DNA of 64,000 bases from Tetmemena sp. SeJ-2015. Taxonomy: Eukaryota > Ciliophora > Spirotrichea > Sporadotrichida > Oxytrichidae. Made by a program: the position numbers and the translations under genes. The stretch is from positions 42,837 through 106,836 of the forward strand of contig JAJKFJ010020934.1 in the NCBI GenBank assembly GCA_027382625.1, written 5' to 3'. The notes beneath the pieces are model-generated. The model ran no database searches and was not told the DNA's origin. It was given only the letters and a program-made list of their open reading frames with translations. Positions within the stretch are counted from its first letter, which is position 1; each line of letters starts with the position of its first letter. This document shows, in pieces, positions 24,517-37,190 of the stretch.

Positions 24517-25146
24517 TTGGGGGGGGCCTTTCCTCGCCATCCATTTTTTCATGAAAACATGAACAATCATGATCTAACCAAAAATTAGACAAAAATAATA
24601 ATTTTTAGTCCAAAATCAAATTAAAATAGTCCATCTAAGCCATATTCTTTATTTTAGTATTTTAAGAAGATCTTTTAATGAACATTTTTTTTATGTGGAA
24701 AAATATTAAATTTCATAAGAATTGGAATATAAATAAAAACATTGGATGAATTTTATAAATTCTACAAAAATATTTCAGAAGCTCAGAGATCTCTCAAATT
24801 AAACATCAATTATTAGGATCTTATTTATTCTTAAAGAACCCAATAAAATAAAAGCTATTCTTTTATATAAATCTATTTACTTTTATTAAAACTACTTATA
24901 TTTGTATTCTATACTTTGTATATAAAATATAGCTAGTTTTTAATAAAATCTTCTGAAAGATAATTTAGAGACTTTTATTTAAAAAAAAGATTAAAGTTAC
25001 TTTCTAAAATAAAGAATATGGCCTGGATGGACCCTTTTAATTTGAACTAGGACTAAAACATTGTTGTCTTTGGCTAATTTTTGACTGAATCATGATTTTA
25101 AATATTGTCATGGAAAAAGTTGATGACGAGGAAAGGCCCCCCCCAA
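24517..25146. mobile_element. Nested MITE-like insert with long TIRs, 630 bp
   Basis: Left end TTGGGGGGGGCCTTTCCTCG at 24517; the inverse of this sequence ends at 25146. Homology continues inward for about 150 bp per arm (both contain a variant of CCATATTCTTTATTTTAG). No ORF was found, so it would need a transposase from elsewhere. Flanking A/T-rich bases do not show a clear duplication. Confidence 0.75.
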
Positions 25147-26087
25147 AATTTGCATTTAGTAAATAATAAGACTTACTGTAAAACTAAGCATTATTAATTT
25201 GAAATACAAAAATTTATTAATTAAAAGTAACAATTAAGTCTTTATATTTCATCAAAAGTGATAATATCCAGTAGAATTATATTCTAACAAAAAGCAAAAC
25301 AAGTGAAACAAGAAAGGTAGCCTTTTTTAACCCTTAAAAAAAGGAAAAAACTAAAGATGATGCTTTACTGAAGATACCAAATTTTATTAATTATTTATAT
25401 ATGTAAATTTAATGATAGGTGTAAATTATTTTTTTGTGATCTAAAGGGAAAAAAAACGTAATAATATGTAGTATAATTCTTAATATTAAGGAGACATAAA
25501 ATTAGATTATAAAACAGTTTATGTGTAAACATTTTTAAAAATAAAATGTTCGATAAATAAATTTTATTCATAGATTACTAATAACATAAAGTACGTCAAA
25601 ACTATAGACTAATGTGTGATAAGTTGCGTTTATAAAAGCTGCATTCTGTTTTTACTTTGAAGTATCTGTACGACATATATAAATGCGATTAGCTACGGAA
25701 ATCATAACATGTGCAAATACTAATAAGTCTCTTCAATATATTATTGAAAATAATTTTAAAATACGTAAATTTATAATTATTTACAATAGTTGATATAGAA
25801 ATTTTTAACTTACAATTAGAGATATAAATAATAATGGTTAAGATATTTTATCTTGGAAAATTAAAGGTAAAGAGAGGAGTGAGAAAGTTTAAGTAATGAT
25901 TTTTTTCCCTTTGATGAAGATAGCAAGAAAAGATAAGCTGCTACATATAATAAATAATCTTTACATGTAAAACATAACCTCTAACATATAAATACAATCT
26001 TAAATAATAAAAAAAAATATCCACATACAGTAAATAAATATAATTCTATCTAAATTTTTAACTAATTATTATTATAATTTTAATATA

Positions 26088-27331
26088 TTGCAGTCTATCG
26101 TTTGTGGTATTAAGCATGCGCAAATTGCGACGCCACAAAGCTTCAAATAAGAAGTGTTCTATTTAATCGGGGTCTCCTGGGAAGGAATTGTACAAATGGC
26201 GACAATGGTATTATAGGGTACCCCAAAGTCCCTCTATGAGGTTGGAGTGTAACATAGTTCTCTATTCCCCTGTTAAATAGTAATATTTTATGAGACACTA
26301 GGCCAATTAATACTGAAAACTAAAATTTTTACAGTAATATTTAAAGATTATATAAAATTTGTTGGTGTATTGTGTATGTGTCTTGTATGAGTTATATTCA
26401 TATCAGCCCAAGGTACAGCTAAGTACGATAAATGTCCGTCATGATCAACATGTGAACCAGGGGAAACATTGTCGCGAATAAGTTCGGTAAAAGTTGCAGC
26501 TGTTCTATTTTCAATTCGCATTATCTTACACCTTTGAGTATAATAATATAAATTTTAATGTTAGCACGTTCTTCCACCAACCCAAATATCCAAATCTATC
26601 TCTCGTGTCTTCGTAACGGTTCATCATAAAATAAAATAGTACGAAATGCTGTTGTGAGTCCACATAATAATATAACTCTAAATATATATAGATATATATA
26701 TATAAATAATCGCTTTCTTTATTTATTGATAAAATAAGTGTGTGCCTCTTATTGTGTGGATAGTTGAATTTTAGAAGTTCTAATCTTAAGTAAATATAAT
26801 ATGCTTTTCTAATGTACGCAAATTGGTGTATAACATAACTTTGAACGACTTGTTAATTATGTAATGTATTTTAAATTATTTTTGTAAGCTTACATAAAAT
26901 ACTCTTGCATTTTTAGTTAATCTGAATGTTAAAATTATATTTATTTTATAATGTCATAAACAAATTAGGATTTTGTCACATTAATAGATAAAATAGCACT
27001 ATTTAAAGAGCACATGCTCTCATCTACCTGGATTCTTAAATTTATTATTCAAAATCCATCAATAATAAAATTATATTCTTCCTTGTAACATGAAGCTCTA
27101 TTACTCCTCTTAGTATCTTCTGTAAATTGCCTTTCTTAAGACCTAAAAAATCTTGCCAACTGCCTTCCTAAAGTAACTAGCTAATACAACAACAAAATTT
27201 TAAAAACCTTAGGTTTACTTGTAATGCATCCGTAACGCATTTTCAGGATAATAGGCAATTAAAAAATATAAATATGGTACATTTTACACTAATTCTGTGC
27301 TGTTACAGCCATTAGGGAAGTATATATAATA

Positions 27332-27363
<32 letters not shown>

Positions 27364-28382
27364 TTGCTTGTTCAATGGCAATTTCATTATAAATTATAAC
27401 CTGACAATATTTAACAAAATTATGTGTTTAACATAACGATTTATATTTTATTTAGATGGAAAGTATTCCTAAAGGACATTGCAAAGAATAACCACATCCC
27501 AAGTCCTTGGGCAATATATCAAGAGTCCATGCTTAATTGACTACCGACTTCTACATTTGTATTGTTCACATTATTTTTTAGTAATCGTATGTATTTAATT
27601 TATTAACAATTATTAGTGAAAATTACTAAATGAAATGCTTTAATTCAAGAAGATGCCTCTAATATTTTAAGCATCTTTAAAATTGCGTGCCTGATAAAAA
27701 AAAGCAATTTACATTTTATGTTGTGCAAATCATAAATTAACCATAAATTAGTTCAATTGAATAACTTTCTTATATTTATGTTCTCGCATTCCTTAGGTTA
27801 TAAAACATTAAACTCGTGTCATTCGATGCTAAATATTTTGCAATAATTTTTTCTTATTTTGGATCCGTATATATGTGAACATATGTATATATATATATAC
27901 CTATAAAGATATTTACTTTTTTCATTTGTTTTTATATAGTACATAATATATTGACATTCGTAAGCGGTGCTATCTTTATACCCGTGCCGTTTAGAGTCAC
28001 AAATAATTGCGCGTCCATCACAGTTCAACATTGTTTTAAATATATATGTGGATTTATCATTAAATTAAATTAATGTTATTATACATCATAATATAATAAT
28101 AAGTTTAAAATTATTATTTGTTTAAAACTTTTTATTTTTTTAACTTTCACATATAATGATATATATATAGTAGTAGCTAATCAGTGTTATCAGGAAACAT
28201 TTTTTAGCCCGACAGATTTTACCCCCCTTTGGAATAAAATTATATATAATATATATATATATATATTTATATAAAATAATTTTATACATTTTGCACGGTA
28301 AGCTTTCATAAAGCAATCCGAGATCTAGCAAATATTGTATCGCACAACTTGTTCTTTCCATGCTCGCTTTTTCTCTTTCCAT
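26088..28382 (-). pseudogene. Merlin/IS1595-like transposase, fragmented
   Basis: Cut-and-paste DDE transposase of element 2, read on the minus strand with TAG as Gln. N-terminal block at 28382: CAIQYLLDLGLLYESLPC, then at 28031 a block CDGRAIICDSKRHGYKDS, matching the zinc-ribbon and basic region of this family. The core block at 26521 is NRTAATFTELIRDNVSPGSH followed by VDHDGHLSYLAVPW, the segment around the second catalytic residue, with H..H spacing after it. The last block, near 26276, is SNLIEGLWGTLQYHCRHLYN and FLFEALWRRNLRML, which holds the catalytic Glu. The first catalytic Asp was not located; the block near 27570 (VEVGSQLSMD) is a weak candidate. Blocks are separated by AT-rich gaps that could be introns, IESs or decay. 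Confidence 0.7.
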
Positions 28383-29198
28383 GGTTAATGATATTATATT
28401 ATCAGCAGCTATTACTTTTATTTTTCAATTAAAATTTATCATACCTAGACAAGTATTTATATCCGCAATAATTGGAATTTTAAAATTATCATTAGTGCAA
28501 ATCTGTTTTTACACTTAAAACTTGTTTTTAATTTAATCATAATAGTATATACTTACATAAAATAAAAACATAAACGATTATAAATATTTTTTATAAAATT
28601 TATTAAATACATTGATTTATAATGTACTCATGAATACATATATAATAAAATTTAGAGACAGTTGATTAAATTTATTTGGCTCCTAACCACAAAAGGAAGC
28701 ATTAAGTTGTTGAAAAAACTTTAAATAATATTTTTGGCGCTACTATATATTATATAAAATTAAGATTTAATAAAATCTTTTATTAATTATCATTTATGAA
28801 CTATAAATTTCTTCGTTTATTCCAACATTTATTAATACAACTTGATTCGTTGGATATTTATTAAAGCTATTTTAATGCTTGTTATAATATATCATAATAA
28901 GTAACAGGACTTAGACTGTCTAAAATATACCCCTGCCAACATTATCTTCAGTATCATGCTTGTTTAATTAATTTGAGTAAAATAATAATTGACTGTATCA
29001 CTTTAGAAAAGAAATAAAGTGCATACGTATCAATTTTAATTTATAAATTTATGAATATCAAATTATTTATGTTATATTATACGAATAGTCTTATTAACAT
29101 TTACAGGAAATTTTAAATAAAAAATTTTATTTTTATAGAGAATGCTCTTGAAATTACATATTTTTTTTGGTGTACGGGATGTATTATATATATATATA

Positions 29199-29526
29199 TA
29201 TTAGACATTATATTATAGTGCCATCATAAATATTTTATTAACGTGTAAGAGTATTCTAGGGAAAGTGTGTGCGGTCTGGGCACTCAGGGTTTTGTAAGTG
29301 CGGTATGGGCAAAGTGCGTGCGGTCTGGGCACAATGGGTTTGGAGTGTGCGGTCTGGGCAAAGTGTGTGCGGTCTGGGCACTCAGGGTTTTGTAAGTGCG
29401 GTCTGGGCTAAGTATGTGCGGTCTGGGCAAAGTATGTGCGGTCTGGGCAATCTGGGGAATGTATGTGCGGTCTGGGCAAATATGTGCGGTCCCCAGACCG
29501 CACGTGCGGTGCCGGACCCACCCCCC
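29199..29526 (-). repeat. Right TIR of element 2
   Basis: Inverted copy of 24107-24434, with GTGCGGTCTGGGCA units and a terminal CCGCACGTGCGG near 29500. Apparent ORFs through this stretch (repeats of VCGLG or AVWA) are produced by the tandem repeat. Confidence 0.9.
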
Positions 29527-29534
29527 CAAAGGTC
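29527..29534. repeat. Right target-site duplication CAAAGGTC
   Basis: Second copy of the 8 bp at 24099-24106. The codons AAG GTC within it encode the K-V that joins the two halves of channel A. Confidence 0.9.
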
Positions 29535-32137
29535 TATGCAGGAGGGAAAGAGACTACAGACAGAAAGCAAGTTTTCACAATTTTGCAGTATTTGAAGCTC
29601 TATGGAGTCGATCATCATTCAAGGTGTCTCAGAGAATTTTATGATGAGATCATTGCAACTAAGAACCAGATAGCTCTAGATTATTTGAAGAATATTTTAA
29701 CTTTTTGGAGTCACGCTTTTAGTAAACAGATGAACTTTCGGAGTTTAATCAGGGAGTAATATCAGGAAATAAGAAGATCATTTCAACTCCAAAGCTACAT
29801 GAAGAATAATATAAAAGATATGTAGATGGGGAAGCCTCAAAGTATAGGATGGTAAAACTAGAGATCTTAGATATACCGCAAGTGTATCATTACCAAGACC
29901 CGAACTTCAAAAAGATTTTCAGCGAACTTAGCACACATGAGAGCTATGAATTCTTTAACAATAAAGCAATCTAAGCGCTTATAGATCTGAATTATCCTTT
30001 AGTCAGAAACGCTATTTTGATTAGACTCATTATACCCTTCTTCATCTTCCATGTTCTATATGTATGCTACACTAACATTCTTTAAAATAGAATATTCATG
30101 CTCATGTTTATCTCATTATCAAATAAATTGTCTATGAGCATAGAAATGATGACGATAGTTACAAGAACGCTAACATTACTATTGGTGCTATCATTTTAGC
30201 TTTCAGTGCCTACTTCTTGGGGAACGAAGTGAGACAAGTCTGGAGTTTAAAATTAAGCTATTTCGCATCTTTTTGGAACTACATTGATATTCTTGCTCCT
30301 TGCTTTTATTTATCTTTGTGATAGTGCAGTAGGCTCTACAATTTGCTGAGTTGAATGAAGTTAGAGATATCGATGACACAGTCAACACTAATATTTTATT
30401 TAAATTTTTAACAGAGTTTTCCTAAGTTTAGCCACTTTACTGATGTGGGCCAAGTTCTTGTCAATTTTCAGAGTATTTGACTCAACAAACTATTTGATTA
30501 GAACTATTTACGAAGTGATCTATGATATGGGAATTTTCCTGTTCGTGCTGTTGATCACAGTCGCAGGTTTCGGAGATTCGTTCTTGAGACTATCCCTTGG
30601 AAATGAAGAAGATAACCAGTTTACAACTTCTTTCGTTCCTGCAGTGCTGTATACTTATTCAATGATCTTAGGAGGGTACGATACAACTGCATTTGGTGAT
30701 GTTGCAAATAGCCTAGTATGGATTTTGTGGATTCTTTGCACTATCTTCGATATGATAGTTATGCTCAATCTACTTATTGCTATAATCTCAGAGACCTTCG
30801 GTAAAGTTAATGAGAATCAAACTGGGGCAAGTTACCAAGAGAAGGCCTGCATCATTTCAGAGAACGTGTATTTGATTCCTCAAAAGCAAAGAGAGAACTA
30901 CGTCACTAAGGGAAGATTCATTATAGCAGGAGAAGACATTGAAAAGGGCAACTAAGTTTTAATCTTACTGTTATATTGATTTGTTTCATTTTTAGTTATA
31001 GACGAGACAGAGAAGAGATTCAATGATTTGAATGAATTATGTGGCACGATAAAGACTATTATTAAAGAGAACAACTAGAAGATGATTTATTATGATTGAG
31101 TAGGAGCAGGCCAAAGAAAAGAAGCAAGATGAAATCAATTCTCAGATAATCAAGCGTATCGGAGAGATCAAACTTAGCATGCTTAAGCAAACGAGAACGT
31201 CAAAGACAGAAATCAGAATCCAGTAGCACAAAAGAAAGCTAGTCAAGCTACTATTAGCTGAGGTGCAAGAGCTCCATCCTGATGAATACTAGTTCTGGAA
31301 CTGCGGAGCCAAGCGCTTCGTGTAATGTAAAAATCCAGAAATTACTTATACTCAAATATATTTCTTAGGAAGGTAAAACTGAGCAGCAGTATCAGGACGA
31401 GCTAGCAAAGGAGGTAGATTAATTTTTAAAGGTGATTTATCACTGCGAAAAGTGCCTGTTCGATTTCTGTGCTGTCTGTATGAAGGAGTATCCAGACGCT
31501 CACTCTCATGAATTAGAAAAGCTTACTTGGGGAGAACTGATGTTATTTTATTTTAGAAATTATTTTATTATACTGAGAGTGAAGAATACGGCTTACGAGA
31601 CAGGTTGGGGATGTAACGGAAAGTAAAATTAATTAATGAGAGTGAGTTTGATTTGATATTAGCATTTAGGTTTATTTCTATCAGTGCACAAGAGGTGCCG
31701 AGTTGGATAACGGAGATATTTATGAGGAGTTGTACCATGACGAGAAAGAGCAGTTCGATATGTGCTTGGAGTGTGGTGACTATTACCAGAGGTGGTATGC
31801 GGATGAAAATCAGAGTGAAATTGCAGAGGAGGGAGAGGAGGATAGCGATTAAGACGATTAATCTGAGAACAGCTAAAAAGAAGCAGCCGTTTAGAACAAT
31901 GAATAGCCCAATTTAAATATCATTTTATCACTTAAAGTTATAGTTAAAAATTTATTAAATTTTACTTAGAAAAGTTCTCATAAAGCAAAATTTAAATTTA
32001 TAAAATTTTGCAAAATTTAAACTTAATCACAAGAATACACTTCTATTAATGTTTATTGTACATAATAAAATTCTCAATCCTTCTTTTTATTTTAGTTTAA
32101 AATTTACTTTATAGTAAAATTGTTTATTAGTAAATGA
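29535..32137 (+). CDS. TRP-like cation channel A, C-terminal part
   Basis: Continues VYAGGKETTDRK, then GVDHHSRCLREFYDEI (aligned with YPVDHHSRTLK in channel B). Helices follow (ILIRLIIPFFIF-type near 30020-30130, AYFLGNEVRQV near 30210), then the block 30443-30955 with the last helices: MGIFLFVLLITVAGFGD, pore segment SMILGGYDTTAFGD, and S6 FDMIVMLNLLIAIISETFG, a TRP/ion-transport signature. A short coiled coil follows, then a cysteine-rich region (FWNCGAKRFVQC, YHCEKCLFDFCAVC, CLECGDYYQ) resembling a ZZ/DC1-type zinc finger, and an acidic tail. The stop used is the first in-frame TGA, 32135-32137, but the true end could be earlier if another IES intervenes. Confidence 0.8.
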
Positions 32138-33361
32138 TGAAAATGAGGAGGGTAGAATATTTATATGTAATAAAAGAGACATAATGAGAGCTCAATAATC
32201 AATTTAGAAAAACAATATTAAATAAATCCTTATGAATACTTAGCTCTATCTAATTTCAATTTTCTGATTTATTTAATTACTGAATTTAATAACTTCATAA
32301 TTTAATACTTAAATGGTTAAATTTAACTTTTTGGAGGAAATCTATATATAATCATAACGGTTTTTCTATATAATGGGAGTTATATCTTTTAATCACTATT
32401 GAAGAGGCTTCACATTATTATTCTTCAAATTTATTTCAAAGATAGTGTAAGTTAAATAGAATTAAAATGAAATAAAGATAGTTTAAGTCAAGGGAAAAAG
32501 AGAAAAAAGAAGAACTTATTTACTACACATATATAAAATTTCATACCCTTTTTTAGTCAATACAATTTTTCCTTTATTTTTTTTATGTCATAATAAGTTT
32601 TGTGAGCTCAAGCAATATTATAAAACTTAGAAATTCTTGACAAGACTTGATAGGCATCAATTTTTATTTTTAATTGACATATTTAATGCTACATTTGCAA
32701 CTTCTGTTATAATTTATTTTAGATCTCTTTGCGGCTGAAAGAGAAGGCATAAAATATCTTTTGATGAGAATAGAGCCGATCAAATAAACTTGTTTTGGGA
32801 TTTCAAAAATTATTGATAAAATAGCTTTTGAAAACAGACTGAATCTATATCCTTATCAATTTTATAAATATAGGGTTGTCTCAATCCATATCGGCATATT
32901 CTTAAATATGAAAAATACTTAACTTCCTCAGGAAAAAAATAGGGTTCTCAAAATCAATTGGAAATCGAGACTGGCAGCAAAATATGTTTATAATTACTTA
33001 TAATAAGCAATATCTTTAAAATGACATTACGCCCTGAGGCTTTAAAATCAGAGAAATAAACTGCAACTAAAACATTTTATGTATGATAAAGCAAAAGGAT
33101 TTATTATTTGCGGGCTTATTTGTGTTAGAAGTTTGAGGAAAAAAATTAAAAAAATATTTTTCGCACTCTTTCTTTTTCTATGATTTTTACCAATTCATTT
33201 TTGTCTTGCTAAACTTTACTATTAATTTCTAATTATTTTCCTAATAAGTTTTGTGAATATTTAGGGAGTGGTCAGATTACAAATGAATAATAAACATTAA
33301 AATAAAAGCTCAGAATAAGTAAGCACAGCCAATTTGATTAAAACTTATCGCTTATAATAAA
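32138..33361. promoter_or_regulatory. Upstream region of channel B with a conserved noncoding block
   Basis: About 32130-32450 (from GAAAATGAGGAGGGTAGAAT through a TATTGAAGAGGC landmark to a TTCAAATTTATTTCAAAGAT landmark) is closely matched at 47585-47920 and more loosely at 58262-58530, upstream of channels C and D. A second block, 33240-33361, directly before the ATG, matches 48390-48522 nearly base for base. Conservation of AT-rich noncoding DNA in the same place suggests promoter function, or simply recent duplication. Confidence 0.5.
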
Positions 33362-33470
33362 ATGTCAATCCCAGTACCAAAGAAAGGAGGAAAGTTTAAC
33401 AAGGTCACTGCCAATTTTGAAAGTGCACTTGACAATTTTAATATCAATTCCAAACATACTATCTTTATTT

Positions 33471-33487
33471 GTATTAAATAAATATAG
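33471..33487 (+). other. 17 nt intron-like insert in channel B
   Basis: GTATTAAATAAATATAG begins GT and ends AG; removal gives KHTIFIYTWLSSDNLNTY. The same insert in channel C (48632-48652) lacks GT but is flanked by ATAC repeats, and gives the same product if removed as an IES. Confidence 0.6.
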
Positions 33488-33884
33488 ATACATGGCTTAG
33501 TTCAGATAATCTGAACACATATAGATCAGACGATTACTTTAAGGATATTAAATATTTATATATAAATGGAGATATCTCCTACATTATAGACTTGCAGCGT
33601 AAGTTTAAAGATGCCTGAAGGAAGTTAAATGCTTTTTTAAAATGAACTTGACAAATATAAAAGGATTGCAGAAATTTCAAAAATTAATGAGCTAACTAAT
33701 TATCGACCTATAGATTTATACAAACTTGTTGACACTTGTACATATCATTGTGATATGCCACTCATTCCTATCCTCTTGCAAATCTAGCCTTAGAAAGTTA
33801 AGCAAGCTTTCAATGGTGCAAGTTATCTAATGTAGCTTTGGCGAATAGATAATAAAGAAAGAGTATTCCAAATACCTCTCAACA

Positions 33885-33971
33885 GTAAGATCTTTATATA
33901 TTGATACCTCTCTATGGTATTTCTTAAGTGTTCAAGTTTTCTTGATAAAAACCGTCTAACTATGATTATAG
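33885..33971 (+). other. Intron in channel B
   Basis: Starts GTAAGA and ends TAG; flanking codons give QIPLNSTIKYWNVTFNELVY-type sequence, matching the equivalent join in channel C (intron 49067-49150). Confidence 0.75.
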
Positions 33972-35549
33972 GTACCATAAAATATTGGAACGTAACGTTT
34001 AATGAGCTTGTGTACATCCTGGAAGCAGACTCAGTGCACTAAATCCATCTTATTAGATTCTCTGAAAACGGTTCAGTTTTTACATTTAAGCAGTCAGTAA
34101 TCATCGGGATACCTAATCCTAGTCATAGTAAGTTCTTCAAAATTAGTGAGCTTTTTTTAATAACGGAAGTTATAAAAATTCTTATCAGAATTTGTCAGAT
34201 AAGAGCCTCTAGCATAATTTATGCTTATCTAAGATGTCATCTAATCTTTATTTAATAGTCAAGCATCTTTCCATAATCAATCAGTTCCTTGTTCTTGCAA
34301 CTAACACAAATACTAATTTATTTTCATTATAAAATGAGCTGAAGATATTTGACATTGCAGACATTATAGACTCCAAGTCTATTGATTTGACAGAGGTAAA
34401 GCTTAAAGACTCTTATCAGTGCGACTTGAACATTATAAATTGATTATTTATAACTGATTCTTAATTATGGCGTTGCTGAACGAGAAAGGAAATAGTTCGC
34501 TTGTGCTTGTCTTTGAAACTATATAGAATAAGTTGGACTTCAATCTACTCATAAATATCTCCCTTTTAAAATATTTTACTAGGTCTTGAAGAGAATAGAG
34601 AAGACTATGAGAAGGGGAGAATATTTAAGAAATTTATGCAGCTTAGAGATATATACCCCAGAGAGCCTGGCTACTTCGCAGACCCCATTTAGAAAGTAGT
34701 ATTCAGGTATCATCACAAGACAATCCATGAAACCAAAGAATCCCTTTTGTATACAGTTGCCTTAAAGCAATCAGGCAGGATTGATCTCTACAGCAACATG
34801 TTGCATAAATAGCATGTTCTCGATGTCAGAAATATCAAATTGTGATTTATTTATGTGCTGTTTAAGGACATCCAAATTAAAGCATAAAATGTGAACTTCT
34901 AAGTAACCTTCTAAAATTAATTGAATGTCGCTCTCTCATTTTTATTTCAAGACTATTCAAGACTAGTACTTCAATCATAATGGAAAATATAATTGTGAAT
35001 CTGAAGCACATAGAGTCTAATGTGCTGTCTTTTGAGCAATCTGAGTAAATCTTAGACACTGATTTTAACATGCGGTCAGTTATGTTTAAAATCATAGAGA
35101 GGTATGCTCGCTTTTATCATCAATACCAACTACTGATGTTTGAAGACATCACTTACTGCCTTGTAGTTCATCAGAATTTTGTCTCAGTTTTCGACATCAT
35201 ATATATAAATATATAATTTGTCTTAGATCATTAATTGGAAATGGATAAATCACATTCATTTTGAGGACCAAGTGAGTGCTATCTTCTTTCAAAAGATCGG
35301 CTCAATCTACAAATTTCATGTTATAATTTGTTTGTATCATCTACTCTTCATGCGTACTATTGAATAATTAAGACATCTTTTACGATATCACTAAGTTCTT
35401 TACGAGCCAAGAAATAGTAACCTCCGCTAAAAGAAATGACTATCTCCCAAAACCTTGCTTTAAATTTGTGGAAACAAATGACAATCACTATTTTAATTAA
35501 GGAGAGTATACCATTCTGTTTTTATAGTAGAAGATGAATGGATTAGAAA

Positions 35550-37190
35550 AATTTAAATAGAGATGTATAAGTTTAGGCATATTAAAAACATCTCTAGATA
35601 ATAAATACCTTCATCATAAATTGGGCACTTTTTAGCCTCACTTTATCTAGTTCGATTTTCATTTTTTTACAAATCTCTAATATAATTTCCAACTTTTTAA
35701 ACTATTCTTCCGCTAATTAATTTTCTCCTATTCATCTTTTTCAATAGAAATATTTCTTTAGTTATTTTTACAATTATTGATGATTTGCTATTATTGCTTT
35801 TGCTGTTAGAAATATTGGTCCGAAAAAAATTGATAAAAAGAGGTTTATATGTAGGATTTGAACTTTGGCAAAAAAAGGACTCATCTCGGCGTTAACCTTC
35901 TGAACATCAGGTTTTCAGTCAAAGTCTACTAGTTATTTATCTAAAATATCTCTAACCTCAGATTTTGCATTCGTATTCATCCTATAATTTGAATGAGGGA
36001 TCTTCAGGAGACGCTTATTTTCTTGCATACAATCAAGGCAATTCGAATGTGTACATTATTTCAAACAATAAGATCATAACGGTTCCTGGAGTCTTTGACG
36101 CTTACACCGAATTTAAATTCATATAATAATTTCCCAATTATAAATTAAGATAATTGATCCAACTTAGAATTGATTTATCATTCGTATTTACCTATTTAAT
36201 AAATTATGATGGCTTTTAATGAATGGAAGTTTAAGTATATCCAATTTATTTAATTTATATTTCACGATTTCGCATACAACTTGATTCTTTCAATTGTAAG
36301 TGAAGACAAAAGATCATAATTAGTAGCGCAAAAGTAATTTTCATTATAAATAAGATGAAAGGAATAGTGCACAAATTATATCTTACCACTGTAGACTAGT
36401 ATATAGATTATTAGAATAGAAATCTTCTTAATTTTGATTTATTCAAATCTGAGGAAATGATAAGCTCTTAAACTTTCATTATGCTTAAGATCCCCATTTT
36501 TTCATTTAGAAACAATTTTAATTAAACTCTAAACTATAACACTTGAAATTTATGTTCAAATTCAAATTAGAATTAATTTTAATTATTTTAAAGTTTAATT
36601 AATAATTAAATTACTATTTCTATAGGTAGATTATCTCAAGTTAATTAATATTATTTTATCTATTTAATTTTAATTTAATACATATTTTCATGTTTTATCA
36701 ATATATACTAAAATTGGAGTAAAATATTTTTTCTTTAATAAATAGAGAATTAAAATTAAATTTTTTAAAAAGTTGTAGTATCATCGATAAGAAGAAGAGT
36801 AGAATATGGTCAAATTTTTATATTTTTTTTTAATTTGTGGGACTAAATGGTTATGACTTGAGCATCTATTCCTTTTATAAGGAAAACAATGAAGTTAAAA
36901 TTAAGAAAGAGGCCTAGTTTTTTATAAAAAAATAATTTGTATTTTAATTAATTATAGTCGCTATTTAACTTTAGTTGGGCCGACGAGGATTACGCATCTC
37001 TCATTAAACTTAATCAGAAAATGATTGTCAAAATTAAATTCTTAATTTTTAATTTTTAAAAATCCTTTTCAAATTAGAGCAAAGTAAAATCTAAAACTTA
37101 ATTTTAAACAAATTTTAATTTAAATTATAGTCATAATAAAAAATAGTTTTAAATAAGAATTTTAGCAAAAATAATGAATAAAAATATTTA
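35550..37190. other. Low-complexity stretches between channel B blocks
   Basis: Coding blocks at about 35950-36120 (YFLAYNQGNSNVYIISNNK-like) and 36835-36920 (NGYDLSIYSFYKENNEVKIK) are set in AT-rich sequence without other recognisable features. Matching blocks in channel C lie at 50620-50740 and 52265-52370. Confidence 0.45.

Larger units (their letters stand above)
24107..29526. mobile_element. Element 2: Merlin/IS1595-like DNA transposon, 5420 bp
   Basis: Bounded by 328 bp near-perfect TIRs (24107-24434 and 29199-29526) that start GGGGGGTGGGTCCGGCACCG, and by an exact 8 bp target duplication. It carries a transposase of the Merlin/IS1595 (ISXO2-like) type on the minus strand (26088-28382) and a nested 630 bp TIR insert (24517-25146). 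The rest is very AT-rich, with (TA)n runs near 26690, 27340, 28250 and 29190. It interrupts the channel A coding sequence. Removing the element and one TSD joins FFSK to VYAGGKETTDRKQ in one frame, so it behaves as a large IES, either by developmental excision or as a recent insertion. Confidence 0.92.

Noticed and set aside
26090..26300. GC-moderate island suspected to be an RNA gene
   Set aside because: The minus strand encodes the IEGLWGTLQ and EALWRRNL blocks of the Merlin-like transposase; no tRNA or 5S features were found.
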